Origin: an uncultured Bacillota bacterium
GTDB lineage: Bacteria; Bacillota_I; Bacilli_A; RFN20; CAG-826
Reading direction: 5' to 3'
Length of the DNA stretch: 7,055 nt
Assembly (NCBI GenBank): GCA_946623775.1
Contig: CAMORJ010000079.1
Span: 1-7,055, forward strand
Positions 5,328 to 7,055 of this stretch are shown here, piece after piece. The position numbers and the translations under genes are program-made. Each line of letters opens with the position of its first letter. The first letter of the stretch is position 1. The notes beneath the pieces are model-generated. The model was not told the origin of the DNA and made no database searches. It worked only from the letters and a program-made list of their open reading frames with translations.

Positions 5328-6497
5328 TTATTGCTGGGAATCAGGAGGATTCTCTTGCGCCAATTCACCGGCGATTCCCGATATGATTTCTAAAAGGGCG
5401 CTTTCGTCAGAAGGAGTCAATTCATAGTACATAACGACGGCCCTATCGTGTTTGAATGGATCCGCATAATGTTTTACGATGCTCAAGGCTCTGCCTTCAT
5501 CGCAATAGCGGATCCAGTTTCCTTCGCCATTTACTTTATACCAGAAGCCTCTTTTGCCCATCCATTGTCCGCTTTCAGCTTTCTTGAAACCGGACGAATC
5601 AAAATCTTTTAAGGCTTGCAGGGCCTTCTTTTCGCCATCGACGGCATTGGTCACTTCTTTGCTTTCGTCAGGGTCGCCATAATAAGTTAGAAGCATCTGT
5701 TTATCATCGCCGGAGAAATAGTCTAGGATCGCCGAGTACGTGGCGCCTTCCAGCGCTTCTGCCTCTTTCGCTTCATACGCTTCCTTTTGCGAGGAGACTT
5801 TGTCGTCGATCATCTTCTTAAGCGCGGCCCCGTCGCCCGAATCCATAGAATAGTGATTGACGCCCACCACCGGTCCGCCGCTTAAGAAGCCGCGGCTATA
5901 AATCGCAAAGACATCAAGTCCGCTGAAATCGCCTTTGAAAACGATGGCGGTTTCATGCAAATCGATGGAATAAGAATTCTCATGTTCTGGAATGCGGACC
6001 GCATCATACGAATTCGAGCCTTCGTGAGTGAATTCGATTGCCTTGAGTTTGGCGACGATCGATCCGTCATCGTCATAAAACGAAAAGCGGGAATCACGCG
6101 TTTTGGGGGTTTGCAAAGACATGAAGGTGGAAGGCAATTGTTCCATGGCTTTATCGAGGGTCGCCAAGGAGATAGCGGTTTGGTAATCCCTTTCCCTGTT
6201 TTCCTGCACTCCTTCACGAAATAGCCCAAGAGCCGCGAAGAAGAGATTCACGTTGGCCACTATGACGGAAAGCACGATGATCGGGATCATAATCGCTTTC
6301 AAACGGTCCCTTTTACTCAGGATGGCCATGACCAAGGTGGCGATGAACAAAGAAGCGACCACTCCTGCCAAAATCCAGATATACGCCATGTTGGAAGAGA
6401 CGCATACGCTCCAGATGAAAGCGATGGTCGCAAGGATGAAGAATAGGAATAAAGATCCAGAAACTATGGTAAATGCAGGTACTCGTTTTTGCGCCAT
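5328..6497 (-). CDS. Three-pass membrane protein with large predicted extracytoplasmic domain, unknown function
   Basis: From the ATG at 6497 the protein has 389 residues and matches no family I recognise. Three hydrophobic segments (about 8-30, 36-60 and 69-93) are followed by a soluble region of roughly 295 residues. Basic residues lie before the first segment (K4, R5) and between the second and third (SKRDRLK, 61-67), so the positive-inside rule puts the N-terminus inside and the soluble region outside. That region is acidic, with a charged, probably helical stretch (KKMIDDKVSSQKEAYEAKEA) and aromatic-rich segments near the end (GFWYKVNGEGNW). The frame stays open upstream to a TTG at 6599 and an ATG at 6554, neither with a clear ribosome site. 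I prefer 6497 because it places the first membrane segment close to the N-terminus, although only a weak GAAGA precedes it. A tentative terminator lies downstream. Confidence 0.75.
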   Translation of the reverse strand: MAQKRVPAFTIVSGSLFLFFILATIAFIWSVCVSSNMAYIWILAGVVASLFIATLVMAILSKRDRLKAIMIPIIVLSVIVANVNLFFAALGLFREGVQENRERDYQTAISLATLDKAMEQLPSTFMSLQTPKTRDSRFSFYDDDGSIVAKLKAIEFTHEGSNSYDAVRIPEHENSYSIDLHETAIVFKGDFSGLDVFAIYSRGFLSGGPVVGVNHYSMDSGDGAALKKMIDDKVSSQKEAYEAKEAEALEGATYSAILDYFSGDDKQMLLTYYGDPDESKEVTNAVDGEKKALQALKDFDSSGFKKAESGQWMGKRGFWYKVNGEGNWIRYCDEGRALSIVKHYADPFKHDRAVVMYYELTPSDESALLEIISGIAGELAQENPPDSQQ

Positions 6498-6652
6498 CGT
6501 TTTATCTTCGGATGTATATAATATACGCCATATGATGGAAGGAATATAGGACATCAATTCGTTTTCGGAGCGTCTTTTATGAGAGGAAACTAGTTGCAAA
6601 TGTTTTTCGTTAATCGATGCACGGGTCGCTTATTTGCTATTGCCTTATCGCG

Positions 6653-6681
6653 TTGACCGCCTTCCGATTAGGCTTTACTAT
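6653..6681 (+). promoter_or_regulatory. Predicted promoter of the nucleoside deoxyribosyltransferase gene
   Basis: TTGACC (6653-6658; five of six consensus bases) and TACTAT (6676-6681; four of six) are 17 bp apart on the plus strand. Transcription would begin near 6688, giving a leader of about 40 nt. It lies in the 232-bp gap between the two divergent genes; I found no convincing opposing promoter for the membrane protein gene. Confidence 0.55.
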
Positions 6682-6715
6682 TAATGCCGTAACGCATCCA
6701 ACGATTGACGTAGCC

Positions 6716-6723
6716 AAAGGAGA
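6716..6723 (+). promoter_or_regulatory. Ribosome binding site of the nucleoside deoxyribosyltransferase gene
   Basis: AAAGGAGA, 6 nt before the ATG at 6730. It is a strong site that fixes the start. Confidence 0.8.
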
Positions 6724-6729
6724 ACGAGC

Positions 6730-7055
6730 ATGAATACCGAACCCCAAAGCAAACCTGGCAATCGCATTTATTTTGCTTGCCCCATGTTCTCGGCGATGGA
6801 AAAGGAATACGGATTGAAGCTTGCCGATATCCTGAGCAGACACGGCTACACGGTATTCGTTCCCTTCCGCGACGGCTATGAAGCGGCGCAGCTAGAAGGC
6901 AAAAGCGAGCAGGAGCTTGTCCAAATGATCTTCGAAAAGGATTTGGAAGAGGTCAAGAAAGCCGACATCCTCTTCTTCCTTTTAGATGGGCGTGCCCCGG
7001 ATGAAGGCGCGTGCGTTGAACTAGGGCTGGCTTACGCATTCCAAAAACGCTGCTA
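6730..7055 (+). CDS. Nucleoside 2-deoxyribosyltransferase family protein, 3' end beyond window
   Basis: 108 complete codons run from the ATG at 6730 to the right edge; family members are usually about 140-170 residues, so the C-terminal third is missing. These enzymes move 2-deoxyribose between nucleobases in cytoplasmic salvage; some relatives instead hydrolyse nucleosides or nucleoside monophosphates. Visible signs are the opening strand and loop RIYFACPMFS (residues 12-21), where Tyr14 fits the active-site tyrosine of Lactobacillus enzymes; the central KKADILFFLLDGR (76-88); and PDEGACVELGLAYA (90-103), with Glu97 in the position of the nucleophilic glutamate. The DGRxPDEG form is typical of one subfamily of these proteins. 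It is the only plus-strand gene, divergent from the membrane protein gene. The family is clear; base preference, or hydrolase versus transferase activity, cannot be read from the sequence. Confidence 0.9.
   Translation, partial: MNTEPQSKPGNRIYFACPMFSAMEKEYGLKLADILSRHGYTVFVPFRDGYEAAQLEGKSEQELVQMIFEKDLEEVKKADILFFLLDGRAPDEGACVELGLAYAFQKRC

Noticed and set aside
4930..5330. T-box riboswitch before glnS
   Set aside because: No T-box consensus (AGGGTGG followed by ACCGCG) is present, and the predicted leader is only about 20 nt.
6498..6599. Extended N-terminus of the three-pass membrane protein from TTG 6599 or ATG 6554
   Set aside because: The frame is open, but no ribosome site precedes either codon, and the added 34 residues are polar and would precede the first membrane segment. 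It is not excluded.
6637..6843. 68-residue minus-strand open frame
   Set aside because: It overlaps the promoter and first codons of the nucleoside deoxyribosyltransferase gene, and no ribosome site or family motif supports it.

Overview
The window looks like a chromosomal piece from a Bacillota-type (low-GC Gram-positive lineage) bacterium, possibly an uncultured gut-type Bacilli or Erysipelotrichia relative. The evidence is strong AGGAGG-type ribosome binding sites, an OhrR-type MarR regulator close to the Bacillus form, and base composition near half G+C. TGA is used as a stop and TGG as tryptophan, so the code looks standard. No mobile element, CRISPR array, tRNA or rRNA was seen. The taxonomic placement is inference.

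Layout: seven of eight proposed genes lie on the minus strand. Reading minus-strand transcription from right to left, they are: a three-pass membrane protein of unknown function with a large domain predicted outside the membrane (6497-5328); a previously uncalled 54-residue single-pass membrane protein (5171-5007); glnS (4929-3277), with its own promoter and a strong terminator; an MgtC/SapB-family membrane protein (3028-2279), with its own terminator; and a tight three-gene redox operon. That operon is a flavodoxin-like protein (2171-1752), an OhrR-like MarR regulator (1759-1322) and a pyridine nucleotide-disulfide oxidoreductase that runs off the left edge (1319 to below 1). On the plus strand, a nucleoside 2-deoxyribosyltransferase starts at 6730 and runs off the right edge.

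How the genes may work together: the operon joins an electron carrier, a thiol-based peroxide-sensing repressor and an FAD/CX4C reductase, with an 8-bp overlap and then a 2-bp gap. The regulator keeps the sensing cysteine and the three tyrosines of OhrR, but the classic ohr target is absent from this window. The reductase keeps the redox cysteine pair but lacks the C-terminal His-Glu dyad of lipoamide dehydrogenase and glutathione reductase. A redox-stress module with a non-standard acceptor is the most interesting hypothesis here. The other genes are housekeeping (glnS), envelope or ion stress (MgtC-like), nucleoside salvage, or unknown membrane proteins.
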